A DNA stretch of 64,000 nt from Cyclospora cayetanensis (lineage: Eukaryota; Apicomplexa; Conoidasida; Eucoccidiorida; Eimeriidae), in contig NW_020312657.1 of the NCBI RefSeq assembly GCF_002999335.1, positions 62,001 to 126,000 of the forward strand, written 5' to 3'. The notes below the pieces were generated by a model that was not told the origin of the DNA, made no database searches, and saw nothing but the letters and a program-made list of their open reading frames with translations. The stretch's first letter is position 1. Each line of letters opens with the position of its first letter. Below are positions 47,501 to 60,100 of the stretch, piece by piece. Position numbers and translations under genes: made by a program.

Positions 47501-50500
47501 GAAAAACACGCGTAGATGGTGGCTAGTAGCTGCCTCTCCGTGATCCCGCTACAGCCTCTTGTACAAGCCCACGCCAAAAATGCAAACTCGAAAAACCGAG
47601 AAAAAGGGAAGCTCCACTTCGAAAAGCTGCCTGTTACTCGCACCCCTTGAGACTCGTTATTTCTCAGCAAACACACTGAGACTAAAACGGAGCGCATACG
47701 CCCCCAACCCCCAGAGCAGCGGTTCTCTACACCCTGCCAAAAACAACTCACTTCTTTCAAATGAAAAGCAAACAGCCGAAGGCCTTGATTGCTGCCGACT
47801 GCAACCAACTGTCCATCTTTTGTTGCATCGCAGCACCTTATCTTGGCTCCCCCTTGCAAAGTAATTCTTGCGAGTTGCACCAAAGGAGCCGCTGCGTCGC
47901 TTTTTGCGGCGGTCACTGGCGGCGCCTGCAGCGCGTCTTCTTCGATGTGCCTAAGAATGCGCGGAGAGCAGCAAGAAGCAGACGAGCAAACAAACATCAA
48001 GCGCAAACAATCACTCGCGGTACTACACGCTGGAGAGCTCGAGGCCTCAAAAAGGCACCCACGAGAGACGCAGCGCGCGGCGCGAAATTAAAAAAAATCC
48101 CGTCTAGAATTAAGAAAGCAACCCAGTTACGCATGCACATGCACAGATACGAGGGACTGAGCAAGTTATTCAAAGTAAGGCGATGTGTTACAGCCGAATG
48201 CTTTGTCAAGGCACGTTGGCAGCCTGCGCAGCTAAAAAGCATCGAGCAGACAGCCCGGCCTGCGCAGACCCCATGAAAGCAGACGTGGGACGTCTGCGCG
48301 CATGCAAATTCTCACCAGATGCCGATGTCATCCTCGGATGGACATACGATGAGTCTCTTTTTCCACAAAACTTTTGGCTTTTGCAAACCTTGCAGCGCAG
48401 GGGAGGCGCAAAACGGGAGACACGGAGCCTTAAGGCCCTGCAGAGATCGCGCGCAGCAAGCAGACAGAAGCGGACGCCTCAGAAAATGACTGCAACAGGG
48501 GTCGAGCTTCCTCTCGGCAGCTCTCCACATCCCGCAGTTCGCATGCACGCAACAAGGCTGCGGCAAGCCCCTGCAGCCGTGCCTGCATCGGCAGCGTCTG
48601 CGCTTTCTTACCGCCAATTCTGTCAGCTGCTGCAAATACTTGAGGCTGCCGTCTGCAGCTCCCGTAACAACCCAAGACGCGTCCTGACCCCCTGGAATTC
48701 TGCGCACGCATGCGATGGCTTGCGAGTCGCACAGATGGGGGAACCGGCAGGCGCGCACAACCCAACGGTCTTCCTAAAGAGACACACACACACACTTACA
48801 CATGCACGCACGTATTTGTACACACATATAATTATATACAAAATAATAATATATAAAATAAATAGATTCATATGTACATATATATATATACCCTGCCTGG
48901 CACAATGCGGAAACATGCGGACAGCTGCACTATAGCATTTCCCTCTCTCGTGCACGCTGGCATGATACAAATATGTACAACCTCGGCTGCTGCTGGGAAA
49001 CGCCTTTGCGACTCCCGTGAATGAACAGTCCACCAAAAACAGGCACAAGAAGAGGGATGGGACAGAAGAGCCTCTCTGCAGAGACGCTGATTTCCTGACA
49101 GCTTCTTCTCCGTGCGGTATTTAAAGGGGGTTCGAGACACAGAAGTCCATCTGACCTCGGTGCGGCTGATGGCAGAAAGCTTCCCATCAACGCCGACAGA
49201 GAGAATAACTTCCTGTTGCATCTTGACGAGCGGCGCGCCGTCCCTGTTCTTCGTGTCTATGAAACTCTCGACGCAAACCATCACTTCCATGTCTAGCACG
49301 TCGGCAACGTGAACTTGCAACGAGCGAAGGGCCACGCATGCAGGCAGAGACCACAGCGTGACGCAACCCCTGCTGTCGCCGCTCACCAATAGGGAGCGAC
49401 TGGGAAGCGCACGCAGATTCCACACGAGGGTTGAACCGACACCGCCTGAGAAGCCGCCACACATGCACAAAAATACCCACCCACTAATTGTCGCACAGAT
49501 GCACAAACATTAGCACACAGAGAGAGAGAGCACATACATGCACAGACACACACAGAACAAGCACATACATACACAGAGATCACCACACAGGGAGAGCACA
49601 TACACAGACCAAACACATACACACACAGAACAAACACAGAGAGCACATACACAGACCAAACACATACACACACAGAACAAACACAGAGAGCACATACACA
49701 GACCAAACACATACACACACAGAACAAACACATACACGCACAGAACACAGAGAGCACATACACAGACCAAACACATACACACACAGAACAAACACATACA
49801 CGCACAGAACACACAGAGCACATACACACCTCCAAACGCAGCAGAACCCACCGCGAGCAAGAGAGAATAGCGCAGACTCACACAAGGCGACATCAGCGAA
49901 AGCAGCAAGGGCACGACGCCGTGCAAGGCGTAGACATATACGCGACTCGAATCACGAAACAGAAAGACAGGGGCATACAAGGAGAGTGCCTAAGGTCTGT
50001 ATGCCCCAGTCACCCACACATCGCACGCATGCAGCTACACGCGTATAGACGCACTCCAAGAAGGTTTTCAAGAAAAGATGACATAAAGTATGAACACACA
50101 TCTCAGAGGCTACAAAACACACCTTCCACGGAAGCCCCCGGTGTACCCGCCTGTCCAGACTGCAAGACCATCTTCCCGTCTGCAACGAACGGCTGTTGCG
50201 CTCCTCCCCGTGAAAAACGCAAAATGCAGGAGGCTGCATTTCCAGCAAAAATCAAGTCCGAGCTATACCAGCACACAGACAGGAGCCGGCCTGCAGCACA
50301 TGAGGAGACAATTCTACAGCAAGGCTCCCATCGACACGCTTCCATGACAGGAAGCTCCCACGAGCAACAAAAGTCATCATACTAGCACGCAACTGAGCCA
50401 CAACGGAGCGCAGCAGACCGCAGAAAAACAGCCGCAAACACATTCGCCCCTTCAGACAAGACCGTTGCCACGGCAAAGCAGAACTGAAGTGTCATCACAT

Positions 50501-51990
50501 CGCATGCATGTCCTCCATGGGGAGCGCGCGCGCATCATCGTCCAAGCCTACTCCTTGTCTTGGGCAGGGTATAAGCCACACGAATCTCTTCTTCGCCGTC
50601 GTCGCTTTGCAGGATATTCACGTATGGATCTGAACTCAGCTCGCGAAAGGCCCTGTCTGCAGGCCCCTCCAAGCGAAACAGCCGAATTCTGCCATCATCG
50701 CACGCTGCAGCAAACGAGGGAAGGCTCAACTCGGGAGGACAGAGACACAGGGAGAAGACTGCGCCACCGTGCGAAGGGCACTCAACCTGACGGGAAGCAA
50801 CACACAGGCGGAAAGCAGTCATAATGAGAGAGTAAGCAAGCAAGCAAGCAAACAGAGAAACAGACAGAAAAGTAGACAGAGAGGCAGGCGGTATTTCAGA
50901 AAGGCGAGCTCGCATTCCGTGTGTGTCTGCTATGTCCGACAGCCGAGGGGCCTCGCATGTTCAAGTTGGCATGCAGACACGGCGCAACACTTGCCCCTGC
51001 TGCCTCGGTGTGCAATCACTACGCATATACGGGCATGCTACACGATACTCAGTCGGCCTCTACACGGCCCCTTCAAGCTCCTTTTGTGCTGTCGCTAGCT
51101 CCTGACAGTTTGCGCTATAAAATGCTTGCATTTTCGCCGCAACCTATCCCCCCATGCTCTACGCTCCTTCAACACGTTCTCTCGATCTGGCGCGGCCTCC
51201 CCTAGCCCTCCTACCCCTTTCAAAGCTCATGGAGGTGGACAACCCCACCGTAAACGCACGCCTGTGAAGACGAGCCACACATACCTGTACGCGGCAAGTG
51301 CGGAGGTTCCACGAAGAAACGATCCCGTGCAGGCCGGCTGTCACAATTCGCCACTCGAACAGCGATACCTCACTGCTACTGCCGCTTTCTTGGTGCAAAG
51401 CACCCCCTCTAGCTTCTGCAGCAGCGGCTGCCGCAGCTGCAGCAGCGCCTACCGTCAGAGGCAGCCAGAGGATGTTTCGCACAGAAGTGCAAGAGGCTGC
51501 CGAGAGCCGCTGAAAACAGCGACCCCAAAAAACAACCACACCTAGAATCCAAGGCAGATTTCGATAAAGCACTCAGGATATGCATATACACGCATCGACA
51601 TGCATCGACATGCGCCTTCTAGCAGCGTACGGCCATGTGCTACAAAAGTTCACAAGGGTAGCCCCTCCTGATCGACACCCGGCCTCGAAAAATTAATCCC
51701 CATCCTACATCTGGAGAGCACCGGTCCAAGGAAGCCTTTCTATTCATGAAAAACTCGAAACTGAGTGAGGCAGATGCACGGGTGCGAAGACATACAGCCA
51801 ACAAACAATACACGAGCAGCGAAACGAACTGGAGGGTTTCTGCTCACGAGTTTCAGATGCCTGCTGACCGCGCTGAAAACCTCAACACATCCGCTGGAGC
51901 GGCCGGCTGCAAGCCATCGGCCATCTGGGCTGAATCTCACCGCTTCCACGCTCGAAGGCGGCTTGGTGCCGACACACCTGCAAGGCAAGC
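44581..51990 (-). CDS. UTP4: Small-subunit processome protein UTP4 (cirhin)
   Basis: A long minus-strand gene with at least ten coding blocks. Clear ones include about 51990-51848 (SSVEAVRFSPDGRWLAAGRS), 51510-51295 (WRIVTAGLHGIVSSWNLRTC), 50790-50560 (GGAVFSLCLCP and FAAACDDGRIRLFRLEG), 50320-50130 (GRLLSVCWYSSDLIFAGNAA), 49440-49090 (LLVSGDSRGCVTLWSLP), 48760-48600 (SWVVTGAADGSLKYL), 47980-47760 (IRCCDATKDGQLVAVGSNQG), 47470-46870, 46720-46150 (SMSTSPDGSKLGCLNSNSS), 46000-45600 and 45110-44581. The order of blades follows human cirhin: VRSLAFS, LFSAGLNGEI, VWSMASNPSG, GRILSLSWHPSG, then further blades. The C-terminus RFNRKRYGT mirrors the family end KKKKFGT. UTP4 belongs to the t-UTP/UtpA complex that loads on nascent pre-rRNA. 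The first exon and start codon were not found; an alanine-rich insert lies in the second block. Exact borders are approximate. Confidence 0.82.
48783..48892. repeat. CA and TA microsatellites in a UTP4 intron
   Basis: A CACACACA-type run at about 48783-48830 passes into an AT-only stretch with TATATATATATA near 48875-48890. A shorter TA run lies at about 45535-45560 in another intron of the same gene. Confidence 0.75.
49503..49835. repeat. CA-rich minisatellite in a UTP4 intron
   Basis: About 330 bases of A/C-rich DNA built from recurring blocks: ACACAGAGAGCACATACACA, then GACCAAACACATACACACAC, then AGAACAAACAC. At least four related copies with a period near 47 bases, later ones stretched by an extra CATACACGCACAGAA insert. 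The Thr/His- or Cys/Val-rich frames reading through it are artefacts of the repeat. Confidence 0.85.
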
Positions 51991-54839
51991 CACACGAATG
52001 AGGTGCAGCCTGCAGCTGTTGGCAACATTTTTAGGTCGCTAAGTCGAAAGGAATGAAATGCCGATTAATTGAAGCCTACCTGCATGTTAGAATGGCTGTT
52101 TCCATCGTTGTGGCTCATTAGAGCTGATGCCGTTTCAGGCCCTGTAAGAAGCCTTCTATCTATGTGCGCCCTTCGTGACTCTGTCAACCTCCTTTCTGAA
52201 ATGAAAACTTTTCAAGCTCAAAAGAGACTTTTCCAGCGTCTAGCAAGGCGCGAAACATTGGAATCCGCCTAGCAGTCAAAGAGGGCCTCTTGCCCTCGCG
52301 TGCATGCGTGAGGAATGAGGGTTTAAAGCAGAACCAAAAACGGGCTTTTCTCCGCTTTCCCTGAGCCCATGTACCTAAAAAGAGAATCGTACAACAAAAA
52401 GAGCCGTGGTTTAAGAAGAGAAGGCCTCCAACGTTCTTCCTGGGTCAACTCTGTTTGATTTCCCCATGAGCTGCTGAGGGGTGAGGCGGTAAGCGGCTGC
52501 AGCCCCCAAAGCCAATCCTTTTTTTGTCAACTCGACGCAACATTGCGCCAACACTGGTATGCACAAGCCATAAATATGAATCAAAGGAACTTATATGGAG
52601 GATCGGTTACTTGAGAGAACGAGAGCCTAAAGCAGTTGAGCGCATTCTGGTGTTGTAGACGCCGCGAAACAGGGCTGTACTTCCGGTGGGACGCAGACTC
52701 GAGAAATATATATGAAACAGGATCAAGTGCTATTTCTAGCCCTTCGTTCATAGCTATTAGTGAGACTTCTGATTTACTACGTGTTGATATTCGTGAGGCA
52801 CTTGTTGCGAACAACGCCATGAAGCAGCGTAGCCTATATTATCTATTTCAGAGCAACTGAATAACAGTTTTGATGGGCGCCTAACAAACCACGGTCCACC
52901 TCAGCACCAAGGCGAGGTCAGTGCCTCGTGAAGGCACGTACCCAGGCGTCGAGGCTGCGGACTTGGCCTTCGGTCCGTCCCACGCCCTTGTGCTTGTTCA
53001 AACAATTGGGAAAAGTAGAATGGATAATTGGCTAAATTCCGCGGTGATTAATTTCCGGCCCATCATGGGAGAGCGCCATCCCACAGCCGGATAAGATAAC
53101 ATGAAGCAACTAGAGTCCAGAGTGAGTCCATCCATAGTGTAGCTGTAACCCCTTCTCCAAGGTCTCCGTAGGGAGACACTTAACTCCAGTGTCAAAACAG
53201 ACTTTAAAAAGCTGTTGAGTCTTTCAAAAGTTTACTCACCTTTCTAAGCATTCACAGCTAGTTGGACATACTATTTGCCCCACATGCACACCACATAGCA
53301 TGGTATCGGGCCAACAAATATCGGCAATCTAAAGATTCACGAACAAAGAAGCCAACCAATCAACTCTTTACTCATTATTTGTTATCTACGGCTAGGCTTA
53401 TGGAGAGCATTTGATGGTTACTTACGTGGCCTGCTGCATTATTCCGCTAGTGCATTTAGCATGCACGCTCTCATGTTTCGTACCTGTCGAGACCAACTGC
53501 GGGCAGTACAGCCGAAGAGTTCCCACCCTGTCGTCGCTCCACAAGCACGCGAAAGCGACAAAATCAGTGCAAATTAGATTAAATTAAACGTGTGGGCGAA
53601 GCGCTACAGAAATAGGAGGAAATATACACAGACACTAGCCAACAGCTAACCCAAACCAACACAGCCACGCCGGTGCGACGGCTCGGTGTCGTCGGAGCGC
53701 TTAGATGCGAGTGCCCCCTTCAAAAAGCAGCAAATTAAAGGGTGTGAAGTAAAGGATATACGTACTACGTTCAGCCGTGTCCTCGCCCCTTATAGCGCAC
53801 TGTCTGCCTGGGAAAACAGCCGGTGCATGCGGAAAGACGATTTCAACGCCCCAACGGAGCCGTAAGCAGAAATATGGAGGAAAGGTGCCTGAGAGTGCTT
53901 CTACTTCAATCTGAGTGTAGAGACAAGCATAACAATGAAATCTTGCAAATCTTCAGGCAATGCTCACAACTTTACAGATTTTGACTCGAATTTGCCTGCC
54001 CGGGAAGTGACAGTAGACGGGAAAACTTCAGCTATGCTGTCCGCAGTTGGAACAGCTATGAAGCATGAGATCACCTGTGCATAATTTACTGGCGCAATGC
54101 ATAGCAGGGTGTGCCATAAGATTGAAAAGGAGCGCGAGGAATACTGTCTGGGGCAACTCGCGCTGCAAACCAAACACATTCGCATCTTCTCCCGCAGACA
54201 GCGAGTTTCCCAGGTGCTCTTCTGTTATCCAATAGTGTTGACCTTTTTCACACTATTAAACTATAAAGTGCCTTCTAGTGTGCCGCTGGCACTCACTATT
54301 ACCTAAATCCTGCACTTCGAGGGCTCCCTGTAGATCCTGTACCTCGGGACGGGTCTATTGCCTTCACGGCAAAGTCCGCTTAAAGTTCGACGACTTTCGA
54401 AACTTCGTTAGGATGCAAATATGAAATCTTTTGTGGCACCCCCAACCTTTAGGGCCACCGAATAAAGATAGAGAAACCGCTAATTTACGAGAGAATCGCA
54501 AAAATTCATAGCCTTCTGGCAAGAAACTTCTTTGTTTGGTCACCTTGTCGGGCGCCTCGTAAATTCTACTTATAGATCCACCAGGACCAGAGCGATTTGT
54601 TTAAAACAGAAAACTGACTACGGCCAACCGAAGTCCTGTGCTCATCGCCCTTGAGTTTTGCGAATGAGTTCACTTGCTCTTGCTAGAGGCTGCCTGAAGC
54701 CCTCCGCCTCTAAGGGTGGCTGCTGACCCCGGAGCACGAGTTCCCAAAACGGATTGGAGGGGGGCTGCGTGGTGTAGACCGGGAATGCGCGAGAGAAACT
54801 GGTGGACAAGTGTATTATTTTGTTATAAACTCACTCAGC
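51991..54839. other. Gene-poor region next to a decayed retroelement
   Basis: Holds the unseen start and leader of UTP4 near its left end. The rest is AT-richer than the gene blocks, with only short frames (such as 52581-52860, 54097-54306) and no recognised content. It may include an LTR of the neighbouring element, but no repeat pair was confirmed by eye. Confidence 0.45.
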
Positions 54840-54859
54840 ACAACGAAGAAACTCCAGTC

Positions 54860-55142
54860 AAGCAATTTGATTTGGGGAGCGCAGAGCCGTAAATACAGCA
54901 GAATAAGGCAGCTGCTTGGCTCTCTCTGTCTATTTGCATCCGGGAGACGCGCAGTGGCCACAGTTCGCTCAATAGATTGGCGAGACCCCGAGGCACGCCA
55001 GAATACACTAAAGAATTTCGGATCCTTATACGTAATACTACTCCTGACGGATTTACAAAGCCAACTGAGCGACGTTCTGAGCCGTGTAATGGCCGGAGCA
55101 AGGGACAAAATGGGCATATTTACTGGATCCGTCGACCACCAC
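54860..55142 (-). pseudogene. Integrase core remnant
   Basis: From 55142 the minus strand reads VVVDGSSKYAHFVPC then HYTAQNVAQLAL, the start of the retroviral-type integrase core (VVVDRFSKxAHFIP...TAEEVAxLFL). After stops, another frame gives SITYKDPKFF and FWRAS, the DRDPKFTSxFWR block that carries the second catalytic Asp. A third piece (LPDANRQREPS) resembles HPQTDGQTERA. At least two frameshifts and several stops separate these blocks, so the gene is dead. Confidence 0.78.
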
Positions 55143-55989
55143 ATACGAGCTATCGTGCCTCTTGACCTCTATCTCTCGAACACAGTCCATGGTCAGATCA
55201 CTCCAAATATTTTCAACAGCCGGAATGCTTTGTAAAGGTTGGGTGTAGGAAAGTTCTGTGAACCTAGTCAGGGACTATTTGGGCATGACAACGCATACTC
55301 TTCTACCCCTACACTCTTCGTGCAGCGCATAGCAGTACAATCTCATGAGCTTGTCAGCAAAGATTTCAACTTCGACAAAGCTGGAGCTATAAAAGCGAAA
55401 TTCAGAGAAAAAAGGCTTGAATGAATATACAATAGACCTTGGATGTAAGTCCGAGACGCAGCCTGCGTCCGAGTGGGGCTATGGGGACGGGGCTATTAGG
55501 GTGGAAACAAGAAACCCGGAGGATTACGCTGGAATGTAAGTCTCTTGGATTCCGAGGTCTCAGAGCTCGAATGCGCACTGTTTTGAAGACATATACACTT
55601 TTTGTCACAAGGGATGATATTTGTCATTTGTTGATCTGTACACAGCGGCAGCTTGGAGTGGCATCTAGCGCTCTGGGAAATGTGCGTTACGCCGTGCATC
55701 CGGATGGACAACTAGAGCTGCTCTACCCCAGTGTGAATCCCGCCATGGACCAAGAACGGGGACCTGTGCTTTGTGCAAAACAGTACTGCCGAGTAAAGCC
55801 GGAATGCACAAGCGACCGCATCCACACTTTGGTTTAGACCACAGCAGGCTATCTTCGACAGAGTCACGCCTGACTTACCCTTATGCCATTCTGATTTTGG
55901 CAATAGTAGCGGATGCATGGTGTCAAACGACAAAGACCCACGCAATTTCCATTTTGGCTGTGAGCCATTACAGCCATCACAGACAGGGG

Positions 55990-56047
55990 CGATTGCGCTG
56001 TGCATTGATATATCGGTGAGGTGTCTTGAAAGTGCATCGGGGACCAC
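55990..56047 (-). pseudogene. RNase H C-terminal remnant
   Basis: MVPDALSRH corresponds to the N-x-VADALSR motif that closes the RNase H domain of Ty3/gypsy pol. It lies about 470 bases downstream of the RT remnant on the same strand, slightly less than the intact spacing. The surrounding RNase H sequence is not readable. Confidence 0.65.
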
Positions 56048-56516
56048 GTTAGTGACACCTTTCAGCTACTTCGCTGTAGAAATGTCTTGTAGGGGGCGCG
56101 CAACATGCCAGACATATCCACAGTTATCAACGGCAAAAAAACTCTTTGCGTGCGAAGGTAAAGACTGATGCTTGGTCTGCACAGTAAATTGACGCCAGCA
56201 TAAATAGTGCTGGCATTTTTCACGACCAAGTACACCACTTAGGGTTCCTCTTGCCGCACTGGATACTGCTGCTCAGTTTCCGTGAGGCGATGAGAATAAG
56301 AAGCATTAACTTGGTGCTTTGAAGAGCTCGTAGCCTATTGCGGGAGCCACCACTATGTCACTGGCATCAGCTGTTAGCAAGGCACGAAGGTCATAATCGG
56401 GCACAGCAACCAACGGAGGAGTTGAAGGGCGTCTGGTTAGCATCCCTGCTATAGCTTTAGCCCCATCTGCGTAACTTTCAGTTTGCGCATTTAATGTAGT
56501 TTACTCAAAGAGGCAA

Positions 56517-56954
56517 TCAGTTGAGCAAATGTAGCAATGCATATTCGGCTGTAAGATGCAAGCCATGGAACTGCTCAACGTCAGTAAGCACAGGAGTGCC
56601 TAAAAGTAAAGGCCGCTTCTTAATTGCTACATTATCTGCCGGATCTGGCTCATTGCCGGCAGCCAAAACATGGAGCTCTAAAATACTTCTATTCTCACAA
56701 AAAGCGGACACATGTGTGCCTTCACATACCACTGCTTGGCCAGCAATGCCTGATGCACAAGCCGCAGCTGGGGCAGTAAGAACTCCGAACGGCATGCACC
56801 TATACTCCGGTCTGCGTGTGCATGCATAGAGCGCCGTTTTGTGCCTGTCATCAGGCTGAATGGGGATTGGGAAGAAGGCGTCTGAGAACTCAGATGGCGG
56901 ATACACTGTCGATCCGCATATGTCAATATGAGACACCGAGAGCTTCTCCCTCAC
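56517..56954 (-). pseudogene. Reverse transcriptase remnant
   Basis: The frame shows RT finger/palm wording: DAFFPIPIQPDDRHKTALY followed by RRPEYRCMPFGVLTAPAA, equivalent to the FHQIPI...DRPKTAF...YEY..MPFGL.NAPA block. After a short garbled stretch it resumes with the region normally found beyond the catalytic centre: HVLAAGNEPDPADN and LTDVEQFHGL. The intervening part, which should hold the YxDD catalytic motif, is missing, so the enzyme cannot be active. The frame ends in a stop where the thumb/connection should continue. Confidence 0.78.
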
Positions 56955-57100
56955 AGTAATCGTGTTCAGGGGTTAGAAGATAGCGCACACGAGTCACCTT
57001 TAATCTTCATTCGACGTGAATACCGGTTTGTGTCGAGTCGCAATTCAATTCCTGCAGTTCGACGTTTCTACAGTTTAGGCCCTGCTGCTCAATTTCCTAT

Positions 57101-60100
57101 TTATGTAGTGGGGCTTTCGAGAAGGCATTAAATAGCATCCTGCTGTAGCTCAACATGGTGCGCTGGACGGCCAGCATGTGACCAGCCTGCTGCCAGCTCA
57201 TCATTTAGCACGTCCGCGAACTTCCCCTTGATACTTGCCTATTTCTGCTGTTCTTAGGCTCAGAATGCTCAGTCGAATATGCTGATAAGGAACCAGCTGC
57301 AGAGTTAATAGGACGGCATCACTGCTCAGAACCACCAACTTTTACTGCTCTGTTGAGCCACCTGCATGCAGAATCTGCCTCACCTTGTTGAGACACTGAC
57401 TCTAACCCCATCACCATAGAACAGTTGGGTGTTGCTGAGACCAGGAGGTGCCTCTGAATATCGCTTCATGCCTCACTACCTCGAGTGCCCGTATCTATGG
57501 CCGCATGCACACCATCCTTTGAGTCACCTATGCCAACCTAAGATTCTGCCCTAGTGCACTGGTCCTAGGACAGAAGTCAAAGAGCATAGGGATAGGATTT
57601 AACGCTCATTGAATGCAGCATTTAAGTGCCTCAGCCCTGCCAGTCCTTGCGTAATGCAGACCTGAGGCTTACGAGCTGTTCTAACGACTGAACAGGCAGA
57701 ATGCAACCGTGCACCGTCTTCTCCGAAACAGATCCACTTTACATCCACTATCAAGTAACGCTACCAGTTCTTAACCATTATTGTGAAGTGCATGAATTAA
57801 TCCTGCTGGGTCCTTAGCTGCGGCTCTGATTTCTATGGCCTTCACTGAGCCACAGCCTGCGTCGGCGCTTCTCGTTTCCCTGATGGCCTCCTTTGTTCGC
57901 CAAGTAGCCTGATCTCGCTGAACCCAGCTTCTTGCCCAATTTCTATGGCTTGTTACATGCGCTTGCATTTCCGGATTGTGATATTCACTTTCCCTCAGTA
58001 GAAGCAGATGCTTCGTTGGAAGACTGCTTAAGGCAGCGTATGCGCGCCGGTCCTTTCTGATAGCCGTTCTGGTCCAATTTGGAGTGTAGCCTGGGGGAGA
58101 TTCACCATGCCTCAGCACCCACAGGCCCCAAATCTCTGCTGGGATATTCAGTCTCAGCCAAGGACGCATGAATGGCGCTCATTTGCTTCTACAATCTCGA
58201 GTAACTCATCATATGTGGAAGCCCCACCAGTCAGTTTCGCTCAATCGGTGAGTCACTGGCCACGCTGCAACAGTCTGACGTGAACCGTCGATAGACCTGA
58301 GGCAAAGCACTGGCGAAGCATCTCTTCGTGTAAGATGGCGGTTTTACCAGCCAAAGTTCAACTTTCTCGATACACCGATCTGTTGATAGCTTCCCCTGAA
58401 TCAGCATTCTCGATTCTTTCCAAGACTGCTGTTGAGCTGAAATCGGAATAATCAGATGAGCAAGGCCTTGCATGGTGGCTTGACCTGTAGGAACCTTGCA
58501 GCTAGGCAACTCTCTCTACACGAACAGAGCTACCATGGACGTATCTGTTCCTCCAGTTAATTTTTCTTATGTAGCACTAGTTTAGCTGGATGCACGGTGT
58601 ACAAACTGAGGTACAGCTCCAACCGGCTAATGAAATATACTCGTTTTTTGCCCATCATTGCGGCTATCATACTTTCTGCTTGACATGCATAATCGATGCA
58701 TACACAGACAGTTTGTCAGCTGCCAAGTCTTTCCTGTCTCCCCAGAATGGAGATACTCCGTGAACGTTGGCTTGCACGCCGGTTGTAGCCTCCGCAGCAG
58801 GCGTTGTGGCACCGTCCACTTTCACTGCCAGATAATGTTCAGTAGTTCGTTGCCGGAGAAAATGAGGTCCCCGAGTTGGCGCATAGCAGAAAAAACAGGA
58901 CAGCTTTCGTGGGGAAACCTGGCCCCCTTCTGCATCCACATCCCAGTGGATGGGCGGGGTGTAGCTACATGTAACCGTGATATGACCCGTTATGTAACAA
59001 TCCATGGAGCTTCTGCCTAGGAAGATATTTAACCCCAGAGTCGATTAATCAAGTGACAAATAGTGAGTTCGTACTGCAAAGATTTTCATACCTCGTATAC
59101 TGGTAGCTTTCCGCGCTCAAGCACGTAAGACGTGGAAGCTCTTTTGGATGGGCAAACAAAAGTGTCTATTTAGTTTTGCTTGGAGCAGAAGGTAAAGGTA
59201 TCTGCTACTTGAAGTTTCAAGTGTTGCACTGAGTAAAGCTTGTTATCACCAGAATTTCTCCATTTGGGAATTAATCCGGCAAAAACCGACTCTGCCTTTA
59301 TGTATTTTGCGGCTGTCTAAAAATAACTGAGTCACGTTGCCCCGCGTGCAAGGGGATGTCGGTACACAGGTACCCACCTAGAGTTCCCCAACACTGCAGT
59401 ATTCGGTGTCAAGGAGGCACCCAGTCAAAATTTCAGTGTAATCTACATTATTGCAGCAAGGCTGTAAAGCCATATTACTGTCTGCTTCAATTGAAGCTAT
59501 GTAGCCTGATCATGAGATTTTCTGCGCAGTTAGGCGAAGCCTTTCCCTTATTCATTAGTCTCCTGTGTCTCGCTTTGGACCCTAAACTGATGAACTGTCT
59601 TCTAAATCGATCAGTATAGCTTTGCAGTATTTGGAAATACTATATCTACGTATTCGTCCACAAGTAGTGTGCGCTTGCATGCGTTCTTTTACTGTACCAT
59701 GAGTCTCCCACTGCTGTTGTGTGAAGCAGCCTCATGAATTGCTCGTGTTATAAACGCAGACTGCAGCATTCCCGCTGAGTCAACACGATGCAGATAGAAA
59801 GGAGAACAAAGAATGATCGTGAAATGCGTATCAGATGAGCCCTAAGCTGCAGAAGGGGGAAAAGCAAAGCTGATTCACAGGGCCTTGTGTGCCATCATAC
59901 CGCTGGCTTGAGGACCCTGTGCTTGCCCAGCGGCCCTGTGCGAACATTGCAGTCCGAATTCTATTGATATTAGCCTACTCTTTCAAAAATTATGATTAAG
60001 TAGACAGGCTCTTTTCGGTTCCAGAAGAAGGAAGACACAAAACGGCCGATATTTCGTTGAGGTCAGACAGACGTGTGGGCCAGTGGTTCGCTTGCTGGAG

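Larger units (their letters stand above)
54840..57100 (-). mobile_element. Decayed Ty3/gypsy-type LTR retroelement (pol remnant)
   Basis: On the minus strand, remnants occur in the order reverse transcriptase (56954-56517), RNase H end (about 56047), zinc-binding-like segment (about 55711-55496) and integrase core (about 55142-54860). RT-RH-IN is the pol order of Ty3/gypsy elements; in Ty1/copia integrase comes first. Stops and frame changes break every domain. LTR retroelements of the chromovirus type have been described in Eimeria, so a coccidian copy fits. Upstream frames at 59005-57771 on the same strand may be gag or protease remnants (LRESEYHNPEMQAHVTSHRN; LAVKVDGATTP), but this is weak. 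LTRs were not identified. Confidence 0.75.

Noticed and set aside
49488..50048. Plus-strand 186-residue Thr/His-rich frame and its Cys/Val-rich minus shadows
   Set aside because: They arise from the CA-rich intronic minisatellite and disagree with UTP4 splicing on the minus strand.
54810..55235. Plus-strand 141-residue frame over the integrase remnant
   Set aside because: The minus strand carries integrase motifs here; the plus frame has no recognisable content.
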